The notes under the pieces: model-generated | Database searches by the model: none | Told to the model about the DNA's origin: nothing | What the model saw: only the letters and a program-made list of their open reading frames with translations | Source of the DNA: Chromatiales bacterium | GTDB taxonomy: Bacteria > Pseudomonadota > Gammaproteobacteria > SZUA-152 | Assembly (NCBI GenBank): GCA_026982475.1 | Contig: JALSHB010000172.1 | Location: forward strand, 1-50,749 | Length of the DNA: 50,749 nucleotides | Direction of reading: 5' to 3' | Made by a program: the position numbers and the translations under genes | Shown: positions 1-8,016 of the stretch, in pieces | Layout: each line of letters opens with the position of its first letter | How positions within the stretch are numbered: position 1 is the stretch's first letter

Positions 1-225
1 GCCGGGTACCCACCAACAGGAAACGGTTATTTTGGGCCGCTTCCGATCACAACCGATGTGACGATACGGCGCATCCAGCAATTCCAGACATTGCCGGGTG
101 AGGAAATCAACTGGACTTACAATGGCGCCAGTGGGACTATTTATGCGAATGGGGATGGTTCATTGACGGTGCGGGGTCTTGAAATCACATCAAGCTTTGT
201 CCCGCTCATCCTAACCCGGCCTTAA
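1..225 (+). CDS. C-terminal fragment of an unrecognised protein
   Basis: An open frame runs from the first base (frame 1) to a TAA at 223-225, giving 74 residues. The fragment is rich in Thr, Ile, Gly and aromatic residues with alternating beta-strand-like stretches, and ends in a hydrophobic segment (FVPLILTRP) directly before the stop. It reads as the end of a beta-rich, possibly secreted protein. It converges on the minus-strand SGNH-like gene, with about 77 bp between them. I do not recognise a family, and the missing N-terminus prevents a functional call. Coding status rests only on the open frame and plausible composition. Confidence 0.45.
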   Translation, partial: AGYPPTGNGYFGPLPITTDVTIRRIQQFQTLPGEEINWTYNGASGTIYANGDGSLTVRGLEITSSFVPLILTRP

Positions 226-302
226 CAGCCTGAACAGCCTTAGCGCATGGATGCGCCGCATACACAGCAGTTCAAACTCAGGCCTGAATCCGCAGGTTCA
301 GA

Positions 303-1565
303 TCAAGGATTGCTCCACCGCTGCTCCTCCACCAGCTTTTTCAGTCGAGAGACAACCTCCACATGGACTGATTCATACTCGGCTGCCGCCAAGCGGCCCT
401 GCTCCAGATGAAGGTCAATATTCATTGGCGATACAGCAAAACCATAATCCGCTACCTCACCTCCGCCAGGACACCCCTCCTCAAGCATGCGACCCAGCAT
501 AAGATCACCCAACCCCTTCCGATAGTGAGCCGGCTCCCAGAACCACTTCATTGCAGTAGCATGCTTACCCTCCACGGGCAACGACTCGGAACTGTAGCGA
601 TCAAATCCGCTGAAGTCCCATACTGACCCAATGCCTTGCTCGGAGGCGATCCGGACGATCTCGCGCTTCCAGTTCTCGAACAAAATCCATTTCCCCGTTA
701 GCCGAATACTCTGCAAATATTCTGCATGATACGGATTAATAAAGATAACCACGCGCACACCCTGCTCTCTACCCCTGATGATGGCGTTCTTCAAGGCCTC
801 GAATTCACGAGACCAACGGGTTCCGGCATGGTAAATGCCCCATTTCTTTCTCGTCAGGGTGGCAACAATCTGTTTTCTCTTCTGCTGAAAGAGTACTCCC
901 TGTCCTTCGCTCTGAATGATATCAAGATACTCTCTGGCGGGATTGAACCCAAGCCCTGTGCGGTTGCTGGAATTCATATTCCCCTGCCCCCACACAGTCC
1001 TGACAGAACCCGTCAAGGCATCCATTGAAAGAAGTGAAGAAAGATGATCCTTGAGGAAACGCCATTGATACACACGACTTGTGCGTTGTTGCGGAGAAGT
1101 CAGCAGCCTTTGCTCGAACGCCTCATCCAGCAGTGGCAGCATGAATGGATCCCCATCTTCTTCCGGGCCGACCAGGAAATCAACAAAGTCAACTCCCCAC
1201 AAGATGAGATTGGGCTGTGTCGCCACAAGAGCATGCTGGGCAAACCGCGCCTGCATGTATACACCAGCACCGGGAACGGCCAGGTTGTAAACGGGTTTAG
1301 ATGACCAGCACGGATGGGAAGGGTCGAGGCCCATTTCAGGCCGCGAGTTCCCCACGATCAACGCACGAGGCTGGGCCTGAAGCACCTGGTATGGTTTCAC
1401 AACCCTGACCCGGGTGCCCGCAACAGGCTTCATTTCATTGATTCCGGTTACCCTGGGGGTATTGAATAGCCCGTAAGGATCGACAAGATAATTAGCCCCC
1501 GCCACCAGAAAAAGAAGCAGAAGGAGACTTGCCAGCCAGGACTGAAAAAAAAAGCTAGCTCTCAT
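303..1565 (-). CDS. AlgJ/AlgX-like SGNH acyltransferase partner of MBOAT
   Basis: About 420 aa. The frame is open further upstream, but ATG at 1565 is preferred: it follows a GAGG ribosome site and gives an N-terminus with a classic membrane anchor (hydrophobic run at about residues 9-25) followed by VDPYGLF. A GNSRPEMG block near residue 70 resembles the nucleophile motif of SGNH/GDSL hydrolases. A later segment with WEPAHYRKGLGDLML carries the kind of His expected in the catalytic dyad. The start is 8 bp after the MBOAT stop, so the two are translationally coupled. In alginate and cellulose acetylation, AlgI-type MBOAT proteins pass acyl groups to periplasmic SGNH proteins such as AlgJ/AlgX; I infer the same role here on the cluster's polysaccharide. 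It could instead be an esterase. Confidence 0.7.
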   Translation of the reverse strand: MRASFFFQSWLASLLLLLFLVAGANYLVDPYGLFNTPRVTGINEMKPVAGTRVRVVKPYQVLQAQPRALIVGNSRPEMGLDPSHPCWSSKPVYNLAVPGAGVYMQARFAQHALVATQPNLILWGVDFVDFLVGPEEDGDPFMLPLLDEAFEQRLLTSPQQRTSRVYQWRFLKDHLSSLLSMDALTGSVRTVWGQGNMNSSNRTGLGFNPAREYLDIIQSEGQGVLFQQKRKQIVATLTRKKWGIYHAGTRWSREFEALKNAIIRGREQGVRVVIFINPYHAEYLQSIRLTGKWILFENWKREIVRIASEQGIGSVWDFSGFDRYSSESLPVEGKHATAMKWFWEPAHYRKGLGDLMLGRMLEEGCPGGGEVADYGFAVSPMNIDLHLEQGRLAAAEYESVHVEVVSRLKKLVEEQRWSNP

Positions 1566-1572
1566 ATCAACC

Positions 1573-3159
1573 TCAGAACTGGAAGTAGAGAAATTCAGAG
1601 ACAGCGGATAGAGACAGCAATCCAAAAGCGGAAATCACGGCCACCAGAGATCCCCAGGCACGGCTCGGCGCCCACACAAGCATCTTCCAGTCGGGTAGCT
1701 GCAGAGAATCGCTGGAATCAGACTTATACTCGTTGTAGGCCGGAGAGAAGTTCGCCATTATCTGCTGGGTATTCGGCATGAATAGCGCGATTAGAAGGAG
1801 GGCAAATACCCATAAATAGGTAAAAACAAATTTCTCGCCTCCACCCAGATAATACTCCACACCAAGATCCTGTAGAAAAACGCCGAAAGGGCCGAGTCGA
1901 ACGGCGATGGCGTTGGGGATTGCCACCCCATTGGCGCCCATCATGCCCTCGAGAATAACAATGGCCGAGGACAGGTCGGAGGCCCGAAAGAACACCCAGC
2001 CAATAACGACACAAATGAACGTCAGGCCCCATGCCACACCCTTATACAGGGGGCCTGCCATATACCTTGCCGAGGGATCAAGCCTGCCGCGAATTTTTCT
2101 CCAGGCATGATTGACCGCCAGATAGGCCCCATGTAGCCCTCCCCAGATAACGAACGTCCAGCCTGCACCATGCCACAGGCCACCAAGCAACATCGTGGCC
2201 ATCAAGTTGAAATACCGCCGAAAGCTTCCCCGCCTGCTGCCACCCAAGGGAATATAAACGTAATCACGAAGGAACCGGGACAAGGTCATATGCCAGCGCC
2301 GCCAGAACTCGGTAATGCTGGTCGCCTTGTAGGGCGAATGGAAATTCAGGGGCAACTTGATGCCAAACAAGCGCGCTGCACCGATCGCCATATCGGAATA
2401 TCCAGAGAAGTCAAAATACAGCTGCATGGTGTACGCAAGCGCACCCCCCCATGCCTCAAAGAATGTGATCTCCTCACCTCGTTCAGCGGCATCAAAAACA
2501 GGTGTCGCATAAACAGCCACTCCATCTGCCAGAACGACCTTTTTGAATAGGCCGATCGAAAAAATCGATACTCCAACACAAACGTCAATCCTGCTTATCC
2601 GAAGCGCCCGCTCCCTGAAGAACTGCGGAAGCATTTCCCGGTGATGCACGATGGGACCAGCGATCAACTGAGGGAAGAAAGTGACAAACAGGGCGTAGTG
2701 CGAAAACTTGTATTCACTCGCCAGCCCCTTGTGGGCATCGACAAGATAGGCAATTTGCTGAAAGGTAAAGAAGGAGATGGCGAGTGGAAGTATGATTGGA
2801 TCGATATCGAACGTGGCATCTGTTACGACATTGATGTTTTCGACAATGAAACCCGCATACTTGTAATAGCCTAGGAGAAAGAGATTGGCCATGACCCCCA
2901 ATGCCAGAACAAGCTTCCCCTGCCGTATATTGCCTTGTGAGTGAAATTTCGCCAGCAACCTCCCAACGCCAAAATTGACAAGCATGGAGAGGCCGATAAG
3001 CACCAGATAGCCAGGACTCCACCAAGCGTAGAAGAAAAGAGACGCTGAAACCAGCCAAGCAATTGCGGGTTCATGCCCAAATCGATAGATAACAAAGAAG
3101 AATACCGCCAAGGTCAGCGGCAGAAACGCCAATATGAACTCATAAGAGTTAAAGAGCAT
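1573..3159 (-). CDS. MBOAT family O-acyltransferase (AlgI-like)
   Basis: 528 aa polytopic membrane protein whose start (MLFNSYEF) and length match AlgI/DltB-type MBOAT enzymes. The family's catalytic His is seen in GGLWHGAGWTFVIWGGLHG around residue 320, preceded by the typical TEFWRRWHMTLSRFLRDY block. These enzymes move acetyl groups from a cytoplasmic donor across the inner membrane for O-acetylation of exopolysaccharide. The SGNH-like gene follows 8 bp downstream, the expected partner. Upstream, the 293-bp palindromic element separates it from the O-antigen ligase gene, so it may need its own promoter or depend on read-through. The family call is firm; acetyl as the transferred group is inferred. 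Confidence 0.93.
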   Translation of the reverse strand: MLFNSYEFILAFLPLTLAVFFFVIYRFGHEPAIAWLVSASLFFYAWWSPGYLVLIGLSMLVNFGVGRLLAKFHSQGNIRQGKLVLALGVMANLFLLGYYKYAGFIVENINVVTDATFDIDPIILPLAISFFTFQQIAYLVDAHKGLASEYKFSHYALFVTFFPQLIAGPIVHHREMLPQFFRERALRISRIDVCVGVSIFSIGLFKKVVLADGVAVYATPVFDAAERGEEITFFEAWGGALAYTMQLYFDFSGYSDMAIGAARLFGIKLPLNFHSPYKATSITEFWRRWHMTLSRFLRDYVYIPLGGSRRGSFRRYFNLMATMLLGGLWHGAGWTFVIWGGLHGAYLAVNHAWRKIRGRLDPSARYMAGPLYKGVAWGLTFICVVIGWVFFRASDLSSAIVILEGMMGANGVAIPNAIAVRLGPFGVFLQDLGVEYYLGGGEKFVFTYLWVFALLLIALFMPNTQQIMANFSPAYNEYKSDSSDSLQLPDWKMLVWAPSRAWGSLVAVISAFGLLSLSAVSEFLYFQF

Positions 3160-3222
3160 GCACGTAAACTTTCTTCTATGATTAGGCTACGAATATGATT
3201 AGGCCACGAAAATAGACCGATA

Positions 3223-3515
3223 CTAGTACTCTTTCAAGGTAATAACACCGCGGATTCAGTTGGTCTGTCAGCGTTCAGGGCAAGGCGCGCCTCGCAGCGA
3301 ATGGCCTTAGTCCTTTGCAAGAGGCGCACCAACAGTAGGCGCTTTAGGCGACACCGCCATGGACGCTGACAGGCCAACCCTTCGGGCGTTCCTGTGGTGT
3401 CCCGCTGCTGCGTTGCAGTGCTTGACAAGGGCCAGGCCATTGCCTGCGCACTGCGCCTTGCCGCGAAACACCACAGGAACGCTGAATCCGTGTTATTACC
3501 TTGAAAGAGCACTAG
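3223..3515. repeat. 293-bp multi-arm palindromic (MITE-like) element
   Basis: The outer 26-bp arms (3223-3248 and 3490-3515) are inverted repeats with one mismatch. They continue for 8 more bp (3252-3259 with 3482-3489) after a 3-nt bulge. Inside are two hairpins: 3259-3274 pairs with 3363-3378 (16 bp, one mismatch) and 3386-3400 pairs with 3468-3482 (15 bp, perfect). Each contains a nested stem (3287-3293 with 3321-3327; 3415-3421 with 3448-3454). The two lobes also resemble each other in inverted orientation (about 3276-3306 and 3433-3461), so the element can be drawn as one long hairpin or as a cloverleaf. No coding content is credible. No clear target duplication is visible. The right arm begins exactly at the stop codon of the ligase gene. 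Confidence 0.85.
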
Positions 3516-4750
3516 GAGCCTTCCAACTGACGCTTTACCAGCAATTGCAGAAGAACGGTGATCCCTATGAGGTTCCATGGAAGATCAAAATAGGACAAGC
3601 TGAGGAAAGCACCACCGGACATATAGGCAACCAGGCTCACCTGGATCATGCGAGAAAGATCGGAAGCCCAGCGCATTTCCTCGGAGTCACCCGCCACCTT
3701 GATCACCCACCCGGATACCCGCCATGTAGCGAACAAGATGGATAGAAACAGTATAAGCCCGATCCAGCCGTGCTCCCCCAGCACGCTGAAATAGATGCTG
3801 TGAGCTGCTCTATAATCATACCCCGGTGAATACATGGCAAAGACCTGTGGAGACCAGAGTTCGAAGCCTCCGCCAAACAGCCGGTCGTTGGCCACATTGA
3901 ATGCCACTTCCCAGGCCTCCAGCCTTCCCTGTGCCGATTTATCCTCCTCATAGCTGGAAATGGTGCCCATGCGCTCATGCCACTGTTGCGGCATGAAGAA
4001 AAACAGCGCGCCGATGACCACTAAGCTACCCAGGGCGATGGGGATCTTCCTGGGACTCTTCAACCAAAGAAACAAGGCAACAGCCGATGTCGCCAGAAGG
4101 GCGCCCCGGGAGTAGCTGCCAAAGACAGAAACAGCGACAAGAACGACGGCCCCAAGCATCACCAGTCTCTGCCACCTTTGGGTGCACAGCGATCGCAGGT
4201 ATATCAGAAGCGGTATGGTCATCAGCAAGGCGAGCGCCAGATGATTGTTATCGGCAATAAATGAACCCGGTGGACCCCACACCCGGGCCCCTCCTCCTTG
4301 CAGCAGGGTAAAAATACCGCCCTTGACACCGAAGAAGGCAAGCGAAAGGGTGATCACCCAAACCAGCTGGAGAAGCCGGTTCTTGTCCTGGAAGAGAATC
4401 AAGGTCAGCAGGGCCATCAACTGAATCTTGAGAACCTTTATGAGCTGCGCCTGGGCGGCATCCGGATCCATGGCGAACACCGTGGTCACCCCCATCCATG
4501 CAATATACAGCAGCCACAATACGACGAGTCCGGTCACGGGAAAGCGCCCCCTTTCCTTCGAGAAAAGGATGGAGACAAAGGTGACGATAGCAATGACCTG
4601 GGCGAAGGGAAAATTGTAGGCAAAACCCCACCCAAGGCGATGCGGATTCATGTAGCTGATCCACGACCACAACAGCATGCCGATATGTGCCCGCTTCAAT
4701 ACAAACGGGAGGGCCGAGAACACGATCAGCGTAACGAGAATGTCACGCAT
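3512..4750 (-). CDS. XrtA-associated O-antigen ligase-like protein
   Basis: 412 aa with about 10-12 membrane segments. The N-terminus (MRDILVTLIVFSALPFVLKR, then SWISYMNPHRLGWGFAYNFP) is highly characteristic of the putative O-glycosylation ligases of exosortase A loci (TIGR03097 type, Wzy_C superfamily). A periplasmic loop near residue 305 with RAAHSIYFSVLGEHGWIG carries the conserved His region of Wzy/WaaL proteins. It probably polymerises the exopolysaccharide or transfers it to a lipid or protein acceptor. The TAG stop is the first triplet of the palindromic element's right arm, so the natural C-terminus may have been altered by that insertion. The next upstream gene ends 45 bp away. Confidence 0.9.
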   Translation of the reverse strand: MRDILVTLIVFSALPFVLKRAHIGMLLWSWISYMNPHRLGWGFAYNFPFAQVIAIVTFVSILFSKERGRFPVTGLVVLWLLYIAWMGVTTVFAMDPDAAQAQLIKVLKIQLMALLTLILFQDKNRLLQLVWVITLSLAFFGVKGGIFTLLQGGGARVWGPPGSFIADNNHLALALLMTIPLLIYLRSLCTQRWQRLVMLGAVVLVAVSVFGSYSRGALLATSAVALFLWLKSPRKIPIALGSLVVIGALFFFMPQQWHERMGTISSYEEDKSAQGRLEAWEVAFNVANDRLFGGGFELWSPQVFAMYSPGYDYRAAHSIYFSVLGEHGWIGLILFLSILFATWRVSGWVIKVAGDSEEMRWASDLSRMIQVSLVAYMSGGAFLSLSYFDLPWNLIGITVLLQLLVKRQLEGS

Positions 4751-4795
4751 GAGAAATTGTCTTTACTCGAAGGCCAAGCATCCTGGCTATTCCCA

Positions 4796-5635
4796 TCACT
4801 GTTGGGGAGGAGAAAAGAAATAGTCCCCCTCCCGGTACATTCTCTCTGCGGCGGCAACCATGGCCTTGCAATTCACCAACAAGAGCCGGGTATTGCCAAT
4901 CCTGCGCCGGGAAATTTCTCCGCGACGCTCGAGTACCCGGATATATCTTTCCTCGCAGCGCGCTTCCCGCGCCTGGTCGCTGATGACCCGTGTGGGTACT
5001 ACAATCTGCCGGCCTTCCGTATCGATCACCATGCCCGTGTAAATGTCCTCCTCGTATAACGGAACTCCGATACGATCACGTATGCGATCCTCTACAAAGT
5101 GCGTGAACGTAATGGACTCGAACCCGGTATCGATACACAGGATCTTTGCACCACGCTCATACAATTTTTCGAACGGGCTACCCTCTCCAAAAGGGACAAC
5201 GGCGCGTTCATGGCCGGCAACGAACTGATCCGCCAACTCCCCCCAGGCGACGAGGGGATGTGTCGCGCTTAAGCTCCGGACCGAGTCCCTGTTCCTGCGA
5301 AACACCTCGCTCAACAAGCCCATGTGCGAAGGCGTGAAACGCACATTCATGGGTTTTCCACGCATCAGATACTTCTTGGAGGAATCGGTGTAGGCCATGC
5401 TGGGCATGACCAATAGTCCTGTGGGACCCACGACCTCCATGAGGAGACGGCACATGTCGACAGGCCTGCCAAGAAAGCCGTTGTTCTTCCTGTACGAAGA
5501 GTGAACCATCAGGGCATCACCCTTGCCAACCCCCAAGCCTCGGAGCACCGCCAGGAAATCGTCTTCGCCATAGGTCAAAAAACGTGAGACCAGGAATGAC
5601 TCGAGCTTGAGCCTTATGGTTCCTAATCGTGACAT
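4796..5635 (-). CDS. AAC(3)-family N-acetyltransferase
   Basis: 279 aa, close to the usual 260-290 aa of the aminoglycoside 3-N-acetyltransferase superfamily (Antibiotic_NAT). Recognisable blocks are GDALMVHSSYR near residue 40, a TGLLVMPSMAYT strand near 95, RSLSATHPLVAWG near 140 with the conserved His, and a late FTHFVEDRIRDR helix. Family members transfer acetyl from acetyl-CoA to an amine. In a polysaccharide locus the likely substrate is a nucleotide-linked or chain amino sugar rather than an antibiotic; that is inference from context. The ATG at 5635 lies 13 bp inside the end of the toroid gene, indicating translational coupling. A resistance function cannot be excluded but is less likely. 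Confidence 0.88.
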   Translation of the reverse strand: MSRLGTIRLKLESFLVSRFLTYGEDDFLAVLRGLGVGKGDALMVHSSYRKNNGFLGRPVDMCRLLMEVVGPTGLLVMPSMAYTDSSKKYLMRGKPMNVRFTPSHMGLLSEVFRRNRDSVRSLSATHPLVAWGELADQFVAGHERAVVPFGEGSPFEKLYERGAKILCIDTGFESITFTHFVEDRIRDRIGVPLYEEDIYTGMVIDTEGRQIVVPTRVISDQAREARCEERYIRVLERRGEISRRRIGNTRLLLVNCKAMVAAAERMYREGDYFFSPPQQ

Positions 5636-6843
5636 TTCCGCATTTCTTCCTGACCATTCTTCTCTTTTTCCCTGATTCTGTACTCGAGCATGTTCGCGTC
5701 AGCGAAGAACTTCGCGGCCCAATTCAGGTATTCAAAGGACCCATAATCACCATCGACAGGGAACGATCCCTTGATTCCTCCCCGCACATCAGGATCGCCT
5801 GCCACTTTCATCGTCCTCCTGACGAAACGATTCAGGCGAAAAGCGGCTGCACGGTACTCCTGCTTACCCGTCATTTCGTGCAGCAGGAGAAGGCAATGTG
5901 CAATCTGCACGGACCCCGTCAGGCAGACCCATTTCACGGCGGGTCTCCAATCGGCATCCAGTCGGCCGGGAAGATAACCCTCTTCATCGACGATACGGAT
6001 GATGGCCTCCGCCGTCTTCCGGGCAGCTGCCAGGTAGCGTTCATCGCCGGACAACCGGTATGCCTCCAGTACCCCCCGCAAGACATAGCCTATGGTGTGC
6101 GTCAGGGGACGGGACGGTTCATTCAGACAGCAGTCTCCAAACCATCCATTTTCCTTCTGTTTCGTCAGTGCCCAGTCGACATTTCTCAGACCCGCTTCCC
6201 CCCAGCCTTGGTGAGGGTCTAGCCGCGCGGCCTCGAACAGTCCCCACGAAACATGCGTCTCATAGGCCTTCTCACCAGGTTTGGCAAAGGGGGTCGGGTG
6301 TTTCCGCCAGCAGCCATCCTCGTCCAGACTGTCCCGCAACCAGTTGGCCGCCTTGTGCATGGAGGCAGAATAAGGCTCGCCGAAAACACGCACACCCGCC
6401 GCCAGGCCCAGCAATATCTGGCCGGTATTGAAAGTCACTGGAACTACCGGCTTCGAGTCGATTTTCCCCCCCTGAAACCCACCATCGTCGAACTGGATAC
6501 TGACACACCAGTCCAGCATCTTCCTTGCGCCATTCCGGGCCAACTCATCATTCTTCCACTCTGCATACTCCAGTAGCGTCGGAATGATATAGCCGGTTGT
6601 CTCGGGGTAGGAGCTGGCCCACCCATTGATGAGACTGAAGTCACGTGCAACACCTCCGTCTGCCGAGGCGGAGTTTTCCTGGGCACGCAGCAACCAACCG
6701 ATACTCTCGTCAACAGACCTCTCGAGGCCCGGGTCGCCTGTGGGCAGTCCTTCTCCATCCCGTTTCAACTCTGCCCGTGCCGCTTCCGGAAGGGCCACTT
6801 TCTGTCTCATTTCCCTGATCTTGTTTGAGATAATCTTGAACAT
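5623..6843 (-). CDS. Alpha/alpha-toroid (six-hairpin) protein, function unknown
   Basis: About 406 aa. Tandem GTG and ATG codons at 6846/6843 are both possible starts; ATG is used here. The protein shows repeated Gly-rich helix-turn-helix units (for example FDDGGFQGG near 135, DEDGCWRKHP near 190, KENGWFGDCC near 245, DEEGYLPG near 305) typical of six-hairpin glycosidase, epimerase and lyase folds. No signal peptide is seen, so it is probably cytoplasmic. This fold includes unsaturated glucuronyl hydrolases, GlcNAc 2-epimerases and the C5-epimerase catalytic unit; I cannot assign one. Its placement between a sulfotransferase and an N-acetyltransferase suggests action on a sugar precursor or chain. 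It overlaps the next gene by 13 bp. Confidence 0.8.
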   Translation of the reverse strand: MFKIISNKIREMRQKVALPEAARAELKRDGEGLPTGDPGLERSVDESIGWLLRAQENSASADGGVARDFSLINGWASSYPETTGYIIPTLLEYAEWKNDELARNGARKMLDWCVSIQFDDGGFQGGKIDSKPVVPVTFNTGQILLGLAAGVRVFGEPYSASMHKAANWLRDSLDEDGCWRKHPTPFAKPGEKAYETHVSWGLFEAARLDPHQGWGEAGLRNVDWALTKQKENGWFGDCCLNEPSRPLTHTIGYVLRGVLEAYRLSGDERYLAAARKTAEAIIRIVDEEGYLPGRLDADWRPAVKWVCLTGSVQIAHCLLLLHEMTGKQEYRAAAFRLNRFVRRTMKVAGDPDVRGGIKGSFPVDGDYGSFEYLNWAAKFFADANMLEYRIREKEKNGQEEMRKCHD

Positions 6844-6982
6844 CACTATTGCACTCTCACCCTTGAATTTGAGTTCGCAGCCGTCCAGCCCGGCCTTGTC
6901 GTCCAGCTATCCGACGCCTGGACATGAGGAATATCTGCAAGCAGCTAACCACCATCCCCCCAGCAGGGGCACTCGTCATGCA

Positions 6983-7897
6983 TTACCATCGCCTGAACAG
7001 AGTGTACTGAAGGTGCCGGATCTTGGCGGCCAGCGTGACGCGGCCATGAATACCTTCGTAGCCAAAATCATTCAATGTCTCACCGGCAATCTGCTCATAA
7101 ATCATCTGGTCTGACGGCGTCATCTTGCTCTTCCACATCTGAATCTTTGCCGGATCTGGTGGTGAGATCGAACTGGCATGGTACTTGAGACTGTCCGATG
7201 GCATTGACTTGCTGGCTTCCTCGTGATACCTGAGCATCGCGTCATCGTATCGCTCGCCCACAAAGTCACAAATCTCCTCCAAACAGGCCTGTGGACTCCT
7301 GACGAGGTCTTCATAGCGAACCTCCAGATACTGATCCGGTATCATCGCCCCCATCTTGTGGGCCAGGGTAACCTTCCACTGCCAGTCTCGCGCCAGCCGG
7401 GGGATATTCCTGGACCCCCAATCGAGCCCCATGAGCGAACTGGCCACATCCCTTCCGTCGCGAACGATGTGAATGATCCGACAATCCGGAAACAGTTCAT
7501 GGATGACATCGAGATCGGTGACATAGGCAGGGTCCTTGTCACCCCATCGGGTTTTTCCGTGACTGGCGGCGTAAACCGTATAGATGGAACGGATAAGCTC
7601 AGGATAGGTATCCGGTGAAAAGGCGAGAATCTTTTCCTTGTCGACAATCAAGCCTCCCCTTGCGACGAAACTATCCTCCGCGATGTCATCCAGCAAGCGC
7701 CGCAGATTTTTTCTGTCCCGTAAATCACCATATTCGTCGATACGCCTGGCGGTATCGACGATAAAGTTCGATTCGAAGGGGATGGCGATATTGGGATGCG
7801 CATTGAGCATGAGACGGAGAAGGGTGGTTCCCGAACGCTGCGAACCGACGACAAATATTGGGTCACCCATGAGATTTCCTGCTGCCAATTCACTCAT
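6983..7897 (-). CDS. PAPS-dependent sulfotransferase family protein
   Basis: 304 aa from ATG at 7897; a second in-frame ATG lies at 7903. The downstream ATG is favoured because GAAGG sits about 7 bp before it but abuts the first. The 5'-phosphosulfate-binding loop GSQRSGTTLLR appears within the first 30 residues and the 3'-phosphate-binding segment IIHIVRDGRDVASS near residue 140. A later YLEVRYEDLVRSP block is also typical. The enzyme should move sulfate from PAPS to a hydroxyl or amino group, here most likely on the cluster's polysaccharide or a lipid-linked precursor. It is flanked by the heparinase-like gene upstream and the toroid gene downstream, both separated by just over 100 bp. Confidence 0.92.
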   Translation of the reverse strand: MSELAAGNLMGDPIFVVGSQRSGTTLLRLMLNAHPNIAIPFESNFIVDTARRIDEYGDLRDRKNLRRLLDDIAEDSFVARGGLIVDKEKILAFSPDTYPELIRSIYTVYAASHGKTRWGDKDPAYVTDLDVIHELFPDCRIIHIVRDGRDVASSLMGLDWGSRNIPRLARDWQWKVTLAHKMGAMIPDQYLEVRYEDLVRSPQACLEEICDFVGERYDDAMLRYHEEASKSMPSDSLKYHASSISPPDPAKIQMWKSKMTPSDQMIYEQIAGETLNDFGYEGIHGRVTLAAKIRHLQYTLFRRW

Positions 7898-8016
7898 CTT
7901 CATACCTTCGCTTCAGAATTCCAAACAGGGCACGGCTGTACCCGCAACTTATCCAGTGCGTCCGAAATATCGGGTCAGGGGTCATCCCCGCCCCGGAACG
8001 CGCAAATACCGCCAGA

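Noticed and set aside
3234-3578. Open frames inside the palindromic element
   Set aside because: They arise from the inverted-repeat structure, lack ribosome sites and have no protein-like motif.
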